From Bacteroidia bacterium (GTDB lineage: Bacteria > Bacteroidota > Bacteroidia > Bacteroidales > JAPLDU01): 48,224 bases of DNA. This document shows positions 27,338-35,107 of this stretch, one piece after another. The number at the start of each line of letters is the position of its first letter. Positions within the stretch are counted from its first letter, which is position 1. The DNA is taken from positions 1,040 through 49,263 of the forward strand of contig JAPLDU010000090.1 of the NCBI GenBank assembly GCA_026391255.1, written 5' to 3'. The position numbers were made by a program, and so were the translations under genes. A model generated the notes under the pieces. It was given only the letters and a program-made list of their open reading frames with translations. It did not search any database and was not told the origin of the DNA.

Positions 27338-27811
27338 GACTGATAGCGATTTGCAATGACCATGATCTTCCTCATTGAAGATAGTGATCAGTATTTCTTT
27401 CACTTGCCTGGAAGCTCCGGAAAGGACTTTAAGTTTATTTTCATCCAGTTCCGACAACTTTTTACGTAAATCTTCACTGATGTCTTTTTTAATAGCAATA
27501 AAGCTTTCAATGCCTTTTTCCGTTATTTTGATATTAACGATCCGTCGGTCGTGTGGTTCATTAATCCTTTCGGCAAGACCTTCTGCAATCAGCCTGTCAA
27601 CTAACCCGGTAATATGAGGATTTGGCATAGCCAGCTTGTGTCCGATTTCCGACATGGATAATATCCCATGGCTTTTAAGCACACTCATCACAAACAAAGA
27701 ACCAACAGGTATATTAGTCTTGGATTTTACTCTCTTAATCAGGTTTTTGTGAAGAAGGGGCAGAATAGCCATCAGATTTTCAGCCACTTTGTCAATATTT
27801 GTTTCTGACAT
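27332..27811 (-). CDS. MarR-family transcriptional regulator
   Basis: The 159-residue protein has a winged helix-turn-helix between about residues 35 and 100: LSMSEIGHKLAMPNPHITGLVDRLIAEGLAERINEPHDRRIVNIKIT, with the conserved DRR of the wing. Such proteins repress efflux genes and release DNA when they bind phenolic or lipophilic ligands. It heads the emrA-emrB gene group. A TTG at 27820 would add three residues; the ATG at 27811 is preferred. A good promoter lies 33-61 bases upstream, with a direct repeat GTTACA (two copies about 16 bases apart) near the start that might form part of an operator. Confidence 0.93.
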   Translation of the reverse strand: MSETNIDKVAENLMAILPLLHKNLIKRVKSKTNIPVGSLFVMSVLKSHGILSMSEIGHKLAMPNPHITGLVDRLIAEGLAERINEPHDRRIVNIKITEKGIESFIAIKKDISEDLRKKLSELDENKLKVLSGASRQVKEILITIFNEEDHGHCKSLSVK

Positions 27812-27843
27812 ATTGTTCAATTGTTACATTTTAATAAAAGTTA

Positions 27844-27872
27844 CAAATATAGAACTATTACCATATTGCAAA
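27844..27872 (-). promoter_or_regulatory. Promoter of marR
   Basis: On the minus strand TTTG (27869-27872) and TATATTTG (27844-27851) are 17 bases apart, close to TTTG-N19-TAnnTTTG. Transcription would start about 26 bases before the ATG at 27811. Confidence 0.7.
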
Positions 27873-27968
27873 TATTATCCAGTTAAAATATTTTTTTGAT
27901 CATCATATTCAATCTCATCTTCTTTCTATTCTTGACTAATGTTCAGTAAACAATTATTTTTATATTTG

Positions 27969-28403
27969 TTACTTTTTGTCGTCACAAAAAGTAACCAAAA
28001 AAGACTTAACGAATTGAACTCGCTCCGTCTCGTTCCTCGACTTCTCTCAGACAGCAATTCGTTGATAAGGATTTATATTTTATGCTTCGCATTCATATTT
28101 GATAACAATGACTTGTAAAAAAGATTTGACATTTTCAGTTATCCCAAATTATTGCAATACACATCAGGCACCAGGGAAACCGCCTCAGATTAATTTGCGT
28201 GGAATTCAAAGAAAATTTGTGTGTGCAGGGACTGGCAAGCAGCCCACGAGTACCGGCGGAAGAATTAATATTTATTGAAACTTGCAAATTCCGGTACGGC
28301 TTGGGCTGCGTGAAAACAAATTTTCTGTAGAATTTAGCAAATTCATCTGCAGCGGTGACTTTTCTTTGCTTACTTTCTTTGTGTGGCAGACAAAGAAAGT
28401 AAG
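27969..28403. mobile_element. 435-bp palindromic element bounded by terminal hairpins
   Basis: The left end is a perfect 11-bp hairpin (TTACTTTTTGT, loop CGTC, ACAAAAAGTAA). The right end is a perfect 14-bp hairpin (CTTACTTTCTTTGT at 28369-28382 with ACAAAGAAAGTAAG at 28390-28403). The two ends also resemble each other in inverted orientation. Further inward lie CTTAACGAATTG with CAATTCGTTGATAAG (about 28004-28068), AAAGAAAATTTGTGTG with ACAAATTTTCTGT, and GCAGCCCACGAGTACCGG with CCGGTACGGCTTGGGCTGC (about 28225-28310). No open frame of note is present, so it looks like a non-autonomous or structural element. Confidence 0.65.
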
Positions 28404-28548
28404 AATCAATACTTTTGTTTTAGCATAAAAGATGTGCATAAATAGTTTGGCTGAAGCTTAGGACTATTCAGATTTTAACCCTCAGGACTTTTTGAGCAGA
28501 GACTATTTAAATGTCGTTAAAATGATTCTAACAATAATAAATATAAAT

Positions 28549-29388
28549 ATGATCACCTTAAAAAGGGATAGTAAAAAATGCATTTATAATCTCTTATTTG
28601 CTTTCATCATGTTTTTTTCTTTTGTTGCCAGCGCTCAGGACAGTTTATACATTTCTAAGCAGATTCCTGTTACAAAACTCTTTTATCAGTTTGATAAAAA
28701 CCTAATCGGATCTTTTAAATATAATTATGGATTGAATTATCTGGTTGCAGGTATTGCTACATATAGCCTGATTGAAGGAGATGCCGACTGGAACTGGTAT
28801 CGTTATACATACAAAAACAAATGGATTTATAATACAGGTTATGCATCAGTATATACCGGTTGGGTTGTCCCTTTTGCAGTTCCTTTGAGTTTATACTTGT
28901 ATGGGAGATCTGAAAGAAATACAGAATTGCAAATCACCGGCCTGGCGCTGGGGCAGGCGGCGCTGATTGCCGAAACAACAGCAGCAACCTTTAAAACACT
29001 GACAGGAAGAAAACCTCCTACTAAATTAAAATATACCGATGATTTTCGCGGCGATTTCAGATTTGGTTTTTTAAAAGGCGGTGTTGATAATGGCTGGCCA
29101 AGCAGTCACACTACCATAGCATTTGCCATGGCAACCACATTAGCTGAACTTTACCCTGATAATACCGTAATTAAAATAGGGGCATTTACTTATGCCTCTT
29201 TGATAGGGTTCGGGGTTTCAACTAATATTCATTGGTTTTCTGACGTAGTTGCCGGCGCTTTAATTGGTTATGCCGTTGGTAAATCTGTCGGAATAAGTTT
29301 CCGGAATCTGAAAAATAATACTAGTAAAACGCAGACATATAACTTCTATATTACTCCATCGGGAGCAGCTTTTAATTATTGGTTTTGA
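28549..29388 (+). CDS. PAP2-family membrane phosphatase
   Basis: The 279-residue protein has a signal peptide (KKCIYNLLFAFIMFFSFVASAQ), then several membrane helices and the three phosphatase motifs in order: KTLTGRKPP, GWPSSHTTIAF and GVSTNIHWFSDVVAGALIG. The histidine of the second and third motifs is the nucleophile and base. Family members remove phosphate from lipids such as phosphatidic acid, undecaprenyl pyrophosphate or lipid A. Starts at TTG 28492 and ATG 28522 are open too, but 28549 gives the best signal peptide. It stands alone downstream of the 435-bp palindromic element. Confidence 0.9.
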   Translation: MITLKRDSKKCIYNLLFAFIMFFSFVASAQDSLYISKQIPVTKLFYQFDKNLIGSFKYNYGLNYLVAGIATYSLIEGDADWNWYRYTYKNKWIYNTGYASVYTGWVVPFAVPLSLYLYGRSERNTELQITGLALGQAALIAETTAATFKTLTGRKPPTKLKYTDDFRGDFRFGFLKGGVDNGWPSSHTTIAFAMATTLAELYPDNTVIKIGAFTYASLIGFGVSTNIHWFSDVVAGALIGYAVGKSVGISFRNLKNNTSKTQTYNFYITPSGAAFNYWF

Positions 29389-29432
29389 TAGCATACAGAA
29401 ATTTGGATTAATAATATAAAACAGCTTAGAGA

Positions 29433-29744
29433 ATGGATAAAAATGAGGCTATAAATATTGCAAAGAGATATTTAAAATCAATAAGCAGAAAATATCAAAT
29501 TGAAAATGCTATTCTTTTTGGTTCTTTTGCCAGGGGGACAAATCATCCTGATAGCGATATAGCTATTGTTTTTAATTCAGTAGATAACATAATAGATATG
29601 CAGATCGAACTTATGAGTTTGCGTAGCGATGATGATTTAATAATAGAACCACACCCTTTCATTATTTCAGATTTTAATGATACAAATCCGGTAGTAGCTG
29701 AAATATTAAAATACGGGATAGTAATTACAAATTACGTAGCATAA
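29433..29744 (+). CDS. MNT-type nucleotidyltransferase domain protein
   Basis: The 103-residue protein contains ILFGSFARGTNHPDSDIAIVF (about residues 27-47), the GSxAxG...SDxD-like motif of minimal nucleotidyltransferases. The second acidic position is Ala rather than Asp in SDIAIVF, since the pattern is usually SDIDLVV. MNT proteins are commonly antitoxins of HEPN toxins, but no HEPN gene follows. The next 350 bp are non-coding. It could be an orphan or a decayed half of a pair. Confidence 0.82.
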   Translation: MDKNEAINIAKRYLKSISRKYQIENAILFGSFARGTNHPDSDIAIVFNSVDNIIDMQIELMSLRSDDDLIIEPHPFIISDFNDTNPVVAEILKYGIVITNYVA

Positions 29745-29822
29745 TAGTAATACATTTTACCTGCCACTGTTTTTCTGAAGAAAATTCCGAAAAAACTGGT
29801 GTTTAAAACCAGGGAAAATGCT

Positions 29823-29868
29823 TATCTTTGAAATTATTAAATTTAGGATAAAGAACCTAAATTTTTCA
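29823..29868 (+). ncRNA. Possible small RNA or attenuator
   Basis: A full TAnnTTTG box is followed within about 10 bases by a perfect 9-bp stem (29839-29847 with 29856-29864) and a T run. A transcript from here would be cut off within roughly 30 nucleotides, or the hairpin may act as a leader structure. The -33 position has only GTTTA (29801-29805). Confidence 0.25.
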
Positions 29869-29930
29869 CATGAGAAAAAAGCCCTGCGGGGAAAAGAATT
29901 TACGGATTACGAATTACGATTTAAAAACGA

Positions 29931-29976
29931 ACAACATGTTGGTAAGTTTGCTGTCTTAAGCGCCTAAAATGATTTT
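29931..29976 (+). repeat. Dispersed 40-bp element with a 7-codon micro-ORF, copy 2
   Basis: It reads ACAACATGTTGGTAAGTTTG and continues to AAGCGCCTAAAATG. The reading ATG TTG GTA AGT TTG CTG TCT TAA (MLVSLLS) parallels MLVSFVS in the copy at 13171-13218. The first 19 bases are identical in the two copies. Confidence 0.65.
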
Positions 29977-30092
29977 CAATGATGAAATCAATAATTTCAG
30001 ATAAATGTAAAATATGGGGGATTAAGACAACCCGTATAGCAATACTTAAGGCAAACTTTAGATAGCGGAATGTTAGTGTTAATTACAAAAAT

Positions 30093-31178
30093 ATGCGACA
30101 GATATTTTCACTTTTGACAATTATATTTTTGCTAGCTTGCGGACAGCAACCAAGCAGTCAATCTCTGCAGACAGGTGTATCATCGAAACAACTAACAAAA
30201 CAACATAAAAAAATAAAATCAAAAACAATACTTGAATATTTTACCAATAAAATCAACAATGATTCAGAAAGTATTAAAAAGAAAACTATTGAACTATTTG
30301 ATACTAGTGGAATATGTATAGACAGAACTATTTACAACGAAATCAACAATGAAATATTAGTAGAACATTTTTATATTGAATTGAAAAATGATACTATGTT
30401 TAAATATTGGAAGTCAATACATGATGAACGTTCGCTTTCTTTGGAATTATCAGCAAAGGAAACTTATTTACATAATCGTAAAATTGCTGTTTGGTCTGAT
30501 AATAAAGGGTATGTTAGTTATCTTTTAGATGGAGATGAGGCAGCGATTGGAGAATTTGGAATCCCATCTAAAAAATTATTATATTATGGCGAAAATGGGA
30601 AATTAGCAAGAACGATTTTTTCTCAAAACAATAACTGGATAACAACAGAATATTTATATCTGGGCGATAAGTTAAAAAAAATGACAAAAGCTTCCTTAGG
30701 ACAAGAGTCCTCAGAAGAATATTATTATGATAGCAAAGGGAGAAAAATAAAACAGATATGTTTTTATTATATTAATAAGAGTAAAACAAAAAAATATGGT
30801 CAATGGCATTATAGATATAATGACAAGGACAGTATCATTAGTTCATCACATTATGATAACGATAAATTAATTTTAAAATATGAATATATATATAATAATG
30901 ATGGCAACGTGGTGCTGGAAAATGCTTATTGTGGTTTTAAAAATAATGACACTACAAGACTAGATCAAATTACAGAATATTATTATAATTCTTCAAAACT
31001 ACTTGTTCAGAAAACAATATATTTTGAAAATTATAATCATCCTTTTTTAATGGAATATTATAAATTTGACTCCATTAATTACCTTGTTGAAGCAAGAAAA
31101 TTTGTCAATAATAGATTACCGGATGGGAAAGGATATTTTGATAGACGAACAACTCGATTCTCATATACATTTTATTAA
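30093..31178 (+). CDS. AT-rich lipoprotein with YD-like beta-hairpin repeats
   Basis: The 361-residue protein starts with a lipoprotein signal (MRQIFSLLTIIFLLACGQQP, lipid-bearing Cys16). From about residue 190 it has repeats of tyrosine-rich strands and a turn (EYYYDSKGRKIKQICFYY, EYIYNNDGNVVLENAY, EYYYNSSKLLVQKTIYF), like RHS/YD or YwqK-type hairpins. Codon use is markedly AT-rich and Lys/Asn/Tyr-rich compared with the neighbours, which suggests recent gain. GTTAGTG lies 14 bases before the start and the complementary ACTAAC about 40 bases after the stop. No function is known. Confidence 0.78.
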   Translation: MRQIFSLLTIIFLLACGQQPSSQSLQTGVSSKQLTKQHKKIKSKTILEYFTNKINNDSESIKKKTIELFDTSGICIDRTIYNEINNEILVEHFYIELKNDTMFKYWKSIHDERSLSLELSAKETYLHNRKIAVWSDNKGYVSYLLDGDEAAIGEFGIPSKKLLYYGENGKLARTIFSQNNNWITTEYLYLGDKLKKMTKASLGQESSEEYYYDSKGRKIKQICFYYINKSKTKKYGQWHYRYNDKDSIISSSHYDNDKLILKYEYIYNNDGNVVLENAYCGFKNNDTTRLDQITEYYYNSSKLLVQKTIYFENYNHPFLMEYYKFDSINYLVEARKFVNNRLPDGKGYFDRRTTRFSYTFY

Positions 31179-31372
31179 TCTGGACAATGCGCAACGAAAG
31201 GACAACACAAAATAAGAAACTAACGCTAAAAAACTGCTAAGCCCAATGGCTATCGGCAATTTTGAAGGCATGGTACTAAATAAACCACAAACAAATTCGA
31301 ATAATCTGACATTAAACAACCGCTGCTACTAAAGCCAAACCACGGGCATCAGTTGATTAAGTGTGATTTCTC

Positions 31373-31406
31373 TTTGAGTGAAATTTAAGATAATTGCTTA
31401 TCTTTG
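31373..31406 (+). promoter_or_regulatory. Promoter of the DUF433 gene
   Basis: TATCTTTG at 31399-31406 matches the -7 consensus fully; TTTG at 31373-31376 is 22 bases upstream, slightly far for a -33 box. The ATG lies 20 bases downstream of the box. Confidence 0.6.
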
Positions 31407-31426
31407 CAAAGTAAATAAGATCAGAT

Positions 31427-31654
31427 ATGCAGGATTATAAAAATATAATAACGATAGAACCTGGAAAACGGGGAGGGAAACCTTGTATCCGGGGAATGAG
31501 AATAACTGTTAATGATATTCTTGGTTGGCTGGCATCAGGTATGACAATAAATGAAATACTTGATGACTATGATGAACTGACATCAAATGATGTTTTTGCT
31601 GCATTAAGTTATGCGGCGGACAGAGAAAATAAAATTTATCAGGTAGCTATATGA
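31427..31654 (+). CDS. DUF433 antitoxin-like protein
   Basis: The 75-residue protein matches DUF433: IITIEPGKRGGKPCIRGMRI, then TVNDILGWLASGMTINEILDDY and ADVFAALSYAADRE-type residues. It folds as a small helix-turn-helix-like protein and is normally encoded directly before a DUF5615 PIN-like toxin. Its stop overlaps the ATG of such a toxin start at 31651 (ATGA). The toxin is missing beyond its first residues, leaving this antitoxin without an evident partner. Confidence 0.88.
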   Translation: MQDYKNIITIEPGKRGGKPCIRGMRITVNDILGWLASGMTINEILDDYDELTSNDVFAALSYAADRENKIYQVAI

Positions 31655-31701
31655 AATTGCTATTTGACCAAAATATTTCTTTTCGGATCATGAAAAAAAT
31701 T
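31651..31701 (+). pseudogene. N-terminal remnant of a DUF5615 (PIN-like) toxin
   Basis: The reading from 31651 gives MKLLFDQNISFRIMKKI, the standard opening of DUF5615 proteins including the first catalytic aspartate in LLFDQN. The usual continuation (a short linker and V(R/K)xLGLx) is absent. After 13-17 codons the frame passes straight into the signal peptide of the next gene. Its overlap with the DUF433 stop is the normal operon arrangement, so the toxin was probably deleted in place. Confidence 0.8.
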
Positions 31702-34224
31702 GTAGCAAACATTCTTCCGCTTCTCCTGAGTTTATTTTTCTACTCATCGTTCGCCCAGCCGGCTTCGTTTGTACCCAAAGGAATTGGTGGCGGTGGTTCC
31801 TTGTATTTTCCATCCATAAACCCGGCAAATGATAATGAGTTTTATGTGAGTTGCGACATGAGCGAATTATTTCACAGCGCTGATTTTGGAAATTCTTACT
31901 CGCAGGTGCATTACTCAAAACTCCAGGTCTCCGGTGTTTCCACCTATGAATTCACCATAAACCCGGATGTTGCCTATTGTATCTCCAATGACGGAAATAA
32001 TATCTATCCTGTAAAAACCACAGATGGAGGAAGTACCTGGAATGCAATCCAGGCTTATAATCTGGCTACTTATGGCTCTGTTTACAAAATGTACGCAAAT
32101 TATAATGATCCCAACCAGCTTTTAATTAATGCCTATGGCGACATATTGTTTTCCGGTAACGGAGGCACCTCGTTCAGTCTCGTAAAACATACGGCAAATA
32201 TGGGTGCAGGCATAATCATGGGCGGAGTTCTTTGGGATGGAAGCAACATTTATATCGGGACAAATGAGGGGCTGATCACATCCTCCGATTCGGGAGTGTC
32301 ATTTTCGGTGCAGGCAACTACCGGCATTACAACAGGCCAGGTAATCTGGAACTTTGCCGGAGCCAAAAACGGAACAAGCTTGCGATTTACCTGTATTACA
32401 GCAAATACGTCCGATGTCTATAATGGCTTAATGCCCTATGATTATTACAATTTTGCAAAAGGCGTTTATACCATGGACAACGATAATGGAACATGGGCCT
32501 CAAAGTCGGCAGGTATTAATTTTGCGAACGATTTTGTTATGTACGTGGCCATGGCCCGGAATGATATTAATTCGATATATCTTGGAGGCCATGACGCAGC
32601 ATTAAGCGCACCGCTGGTTTATAAATCCACAAATGCCGGAACCGGATGGAACAAAGTGTTTAATACAACCAACAATGCCAATATTATCACTGGATGGGAA
32701 GGAGCCGGTGGTGATAAAGCATGGAGCTGGAGCGAAATGTGCTTTGGTATTACTGTGGCTCCCGGGAATTCTGACAAAGTTCTATTCGGAAGTTACAGCA
32801 ATGTTGAATCGACTATAGATGGCGGTACTTCCTGGAAACAGGCATATGTCAGTAATGCAGACCAGCATCCGGCCGGGGCGGCAACTCCGCAAAAACAATC
32901 TTATACAAGCATTGGACTTGAGAACACTTCCTGCTGGCAGGTGCTATGGTCTGATGAAGATAAAATGATGGCCTGTTTCAGTGATATCGGCGGAATACGA
33001 AGTACTGATGCCGGTGATAAATGGAGTTTTAACTATAACGGCTTTTCGGTAAATTCACTCTACAGGCTTGTTAAAACCAATGACGGAAAGCTATACGGCG
33101 CCTGTTCGGGCATACATGATATGTACCAGAGTACACGCCTGAAAGATGCGCAACTTGATGCTTCCGATGCAAGCGGTAAAATTGTATTTTCAACCGACAG
33201 CGGGGCTAACTGGACAACATTGCATTCGTTCGGGCATCCTGTATTCTGGATTGAGAATGATCCCAACAACACGGAAAGAATGTACGCTTCGGTCATTCAT
33301 TTCGGAGGAACCCAGGGCTCGCAGTTTGGAGGCATTTACATCACCAATAACCTGTCAGCAGGCGCTGGTTCTGTCTGGACTAAATTACCTGATCCGCCCC
33401 GTACAGAAGGGCATCCGGCCTGTATCCAGGTTCTGAATGATGGTAAAATGGTTTGTACTTTTTCGGGAAGGATCAATCCAGCCGGATCATTTACCGGCAG
33501 CAGCGGGGTGTTTTTATATGATCCTGCCGCAGGTTCATGGACTGATAAGAGTGATGCAGGAATGTACTATTGGTCGAAGGATATCATCATTGACCCAACA
33601 TATGTGACCCAGAATACCTGGTATGTTGCAGTTTTCAGCGGCTGGGGCGGAGCTCCGAATGGCCTGGGCGGGTTATATAAAACGACAGACCGGGGAACCA
33701 CCTGGACAAAACTCACCGGCTCCCAGTTTGACAGGGTTACATCCATTACTTTCAACCCGCAAAACACCGGCCAGGCATATCTCACAACAGAAACACAGGG
33801 TCTATGGAGGAGCAGCAATATGAATTCCGTGACTCCTGCATGGACATTGGTCGGCAGCTATCCTTTCCGCCAACCCGAAAGAGTTTTTTTCAATCCTTAT
33901 GATCAGAACGAAATGTGGGTCACCAGTTTCGGCAACGGAATGAAGCTTGGGTTAATCAATTCATCAGGAATTAATGAAATGGATGATGGTAATAATAAGA
34001 TAAAAGTTTATCCCAATCCGTTTAATGAACAGATATATTTCACTAATCTGAATGATAATCCTGTTATTTCAAAAGTCAACATTTACAATGTCCAGGGACA
34101 ATTGCTCATTTCAAAACAGGTTGAAACAAATTATGTGAATACAGTTTCTTTGAGTTCCGGGATTTATATCATGGAATTTATTTTCAATGATCATTCAAAA
34201 TGTTACAGAAAGATTATTAAATAA
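31690..34224 (+). CDS. Secreted BNR/sialidase-like beta-propeller with T9SS tail
   Basis: The 844-residue protein starts with a signal peptide (MKKIVANILPLLLSLFFYSSFAQ). It then has many repeats of SxDxGxxW type (KTTDGGSTWNAI, STDSGANWTTL, KTTDRGTTWTKL), which build a BNR/VPS10-like or GH74-like double propeller to about residue 760. The last about 80 residues form a type-A T9SS tail (IKVYPNPFNEQIYF to CYRKIIK). A start at 31651 is open and in frame but those 13 codons are the toxin remnant, so 31690 is used. GH74 xyloglucanase is possible from the GGGG opening, yet its catalytic aspartates cannot be placed confidently. Confidence 0.87.
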   Translation: MKKIVANILPLLLSLFFYSSFAQPASFVPKGIGGGGSLYFPSINPANDNEFYVSCDMSELFHSADFGNSYSQVHYSKLQVSGVSTYEFTINPDVAYCISNDGNNIYPVKTTDGGSTWNAIQAYNLATYGSVYKMYANYNDPNQLLINAYGDILFSGNGGTSFSLVKHTANMGAGIIMGGVLWDGSNIYIGTNEGLITSSDSGVSFSVQATTGITTGQVIWNFAGAKNGTSLRFTCITANTSDVYNGLMPYDYYNFAKGVYTMDNDNGTWASKSAGINFANDFVMYVAMARNDINSIYLGGHDAALSAPLVYKSTNAGTGWNKVFNTTNNANIITGWEGAGGDKAWSWSEMCFGITVAPGNSDKVLFGSYSNVESTIDGGTSWKQAYVSNADQHPAGAATPQKQSYTSIGLENTSCWQVLWSDEDKMMACFSDIGGIRSTDAGDKWSFNYNGFSVNSLYRLVKTNDGKLYGACSGIHDMYQSTRLKDAQLDASDASGKIVFSTDSGANWTTLHSFGHPVFWIENDPNNTERMYASVIHFGGTQGSQFGGIYITNNLSAGAGSVWTKLPDPPRTEGHPACIQVLNDGKMVCTFSGRINPAGSFTGSSGVFLYDPAAGSWTDKSDAGMYYWSKDIIIDPTYVTQNTWYVAVFSGWGGAPNGLGGLYKTTDRGTTWTKLTGSQFDRVTSITFNPQNTGQAYLTTETQGLWRSSNMNSVTPAWTLVGSYPFRQPERVFFNPYDQNEMWVTSFGNGMKLGLINSSGINEMDDGNNKIKVYPNPFNEQIYFTNLNDNPVISKVNIYNVQGQLLISKQVETNYVNTVSLSSGIYIMEFIFNDHSKCYRKIIK

Positions 34225-34238
34225 TTCAGGTTGTTTAG

Positions 34239-34323
34239 ATTTATGAATTATGTTATAAGTTATAAGTCATAAGTTATAAGTCGTAAGGCAATATTCGTAA
34301 TTCGTAACTCGTAATTCGTAACT
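34239..34323. repeat. TAAGTCATAAG and CGTAATTCGTAA arrays between convergent genes
   Basis: 34252-34287 consists of ATAAGTTATAAGTCATAAG words at about 8-base spacing, and 34293-34323 of CGTAATTCGTAACTCGTAA words, also at 8 bases. The array fills the gap between the convergent propeller and glycosyltransferase genes. Confidence 0.75.
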
Positions 34324-34331
34324 TTCAAAGC

Positions 34332-35051
34332 TTATTTGCAGAAAGTATTGTATTTGAAAATGCAGTACAGTGCGCGCAAACCGTCGCGGTAACTGATCTT
34401 TTTTCCTTCTTTATATGTTCTGCCATAATATGAAATACCGACCTCGATAATTCTCACATCCGGCAACCTCGAAATCTTTGCAGTTACTTCCGGTTCAAAG
34501 CCAAAGCGCTTCTCCTTCAATGAAATGCTTTTCAACAAGTGAGCTCTGAAGAGTTTATAGCAGCTTTCCATGTCGGTAAGATTCAGATTGGTAAACATAT
34601 TTGAGAGAAAAGTAATCAGTTTGTTACCAATCGAATGCCAGAAAAACAGGATCCTGTGCGGGTCCCCTCCCATGAATCTTGAACCATAAACCACATCGGC
34701 AAAGTCATCAACGATTGGTTTAAGCAGCCGGTTATACTCTTCTGGATCATATTCAAGGTCAGCATCCTGAATAATGATATAATCTCCCGAGGCCAGTTCA
34801 ATACCTGTTTGTATGGCAGCTCCCTTTCCCTTGTTGGCAGAGTGTTTGAAATAAAGTATATTTTCTGTTGGCCGGCCGTTGATATAATTGAGTACCAGTG
34901 ATTCAGTATTATCAGTGGAGCAATCATTCACTACAATCACCTCCATTCCGATAGAGGCAATCAGATTCACAGAAATGACTTTATCAAGAATTTTCCGGAT
35001 TGTGTTTTCTTCATTATAAGCCGGGATAATCACCGATAATTTCTGTGCCAT
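34332..35051 (-). CDS. Glycosyltransferase family 2 (dolichyl-phosphate-mannose-synthase-like)
   Basis: The 239-residue enzyme has the GT2 fold: VIIPAYNEENT at residues 7-17, KGAAIQTGIELASGDYIIIQDADLEYDPEEY (the DxD-type metal site at 96-102) and YGSRFMGGDPHRI. A later FGFEPEVTAKIS helix and the VGISYYGRTYKEGKKI motif are typical of the DPM1/polyprenyl-phosphate sugar transferase subgroup. There is no C-terminal membrane domain, so it is probably a peripheral enzyme. It transfers a sugar from a nucleotide donor, likely to undecaprenyl phosphate; the sugar is unknown. Confidence 0.92.
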   Translation of the reverse strand: MAQKLSVIIPAYNEENTIRKILDKVISVNLIASIGMEVIVVNDCSTDNTESLVLNYINGRPTENILYFKHSANKGKGAAIQTGIELASGDYIIIQDADLEYDPEEYNRLLKPIVDDFADVVYGSRFMGGDPHRILFFWHSIGNKLITFLSNMFTNLNLTDMESCYKLFRAHLLKSISLKEKRFGFEPEVTAKISRLPDVRIIEVGISYYGRTYKEGKKISYRDGLRALYCIFKYNTFCK

Positions 35052-35107
35052 GGCATCAGTTTGAAAGGGTGAAAATACGAATCATCTCATTTACGGTCAA
35101 ACCAAAA

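Larger units (their letters stand above)
29745..30092. other. Gene-free region with a promoter-like box, a hairpin and a dispersed element
   Basis: TATCTTTG (29823-29830) is a full match to the -7 consensus. Soon after it AAATTTAGG (29839-29847) pairs with CCTAAATTT (29856-29864) and runs into five T. CGGATTACGAATTACG words (29900-29925) and a 40-bp dispersed element (29931-29970) follow. No protein gene is evident beyond 7-30 codon micro-ORFs. Confidence 0.6.

Noticed and set aside
30072-31235. Integron gene cassette with standard attC site.
   Set aside because: GTTAGTG does not fit GTTRRRY, and no second box or palindromic attC could be drawn after the lipoprotein gene; kept only as a low-interest observation.
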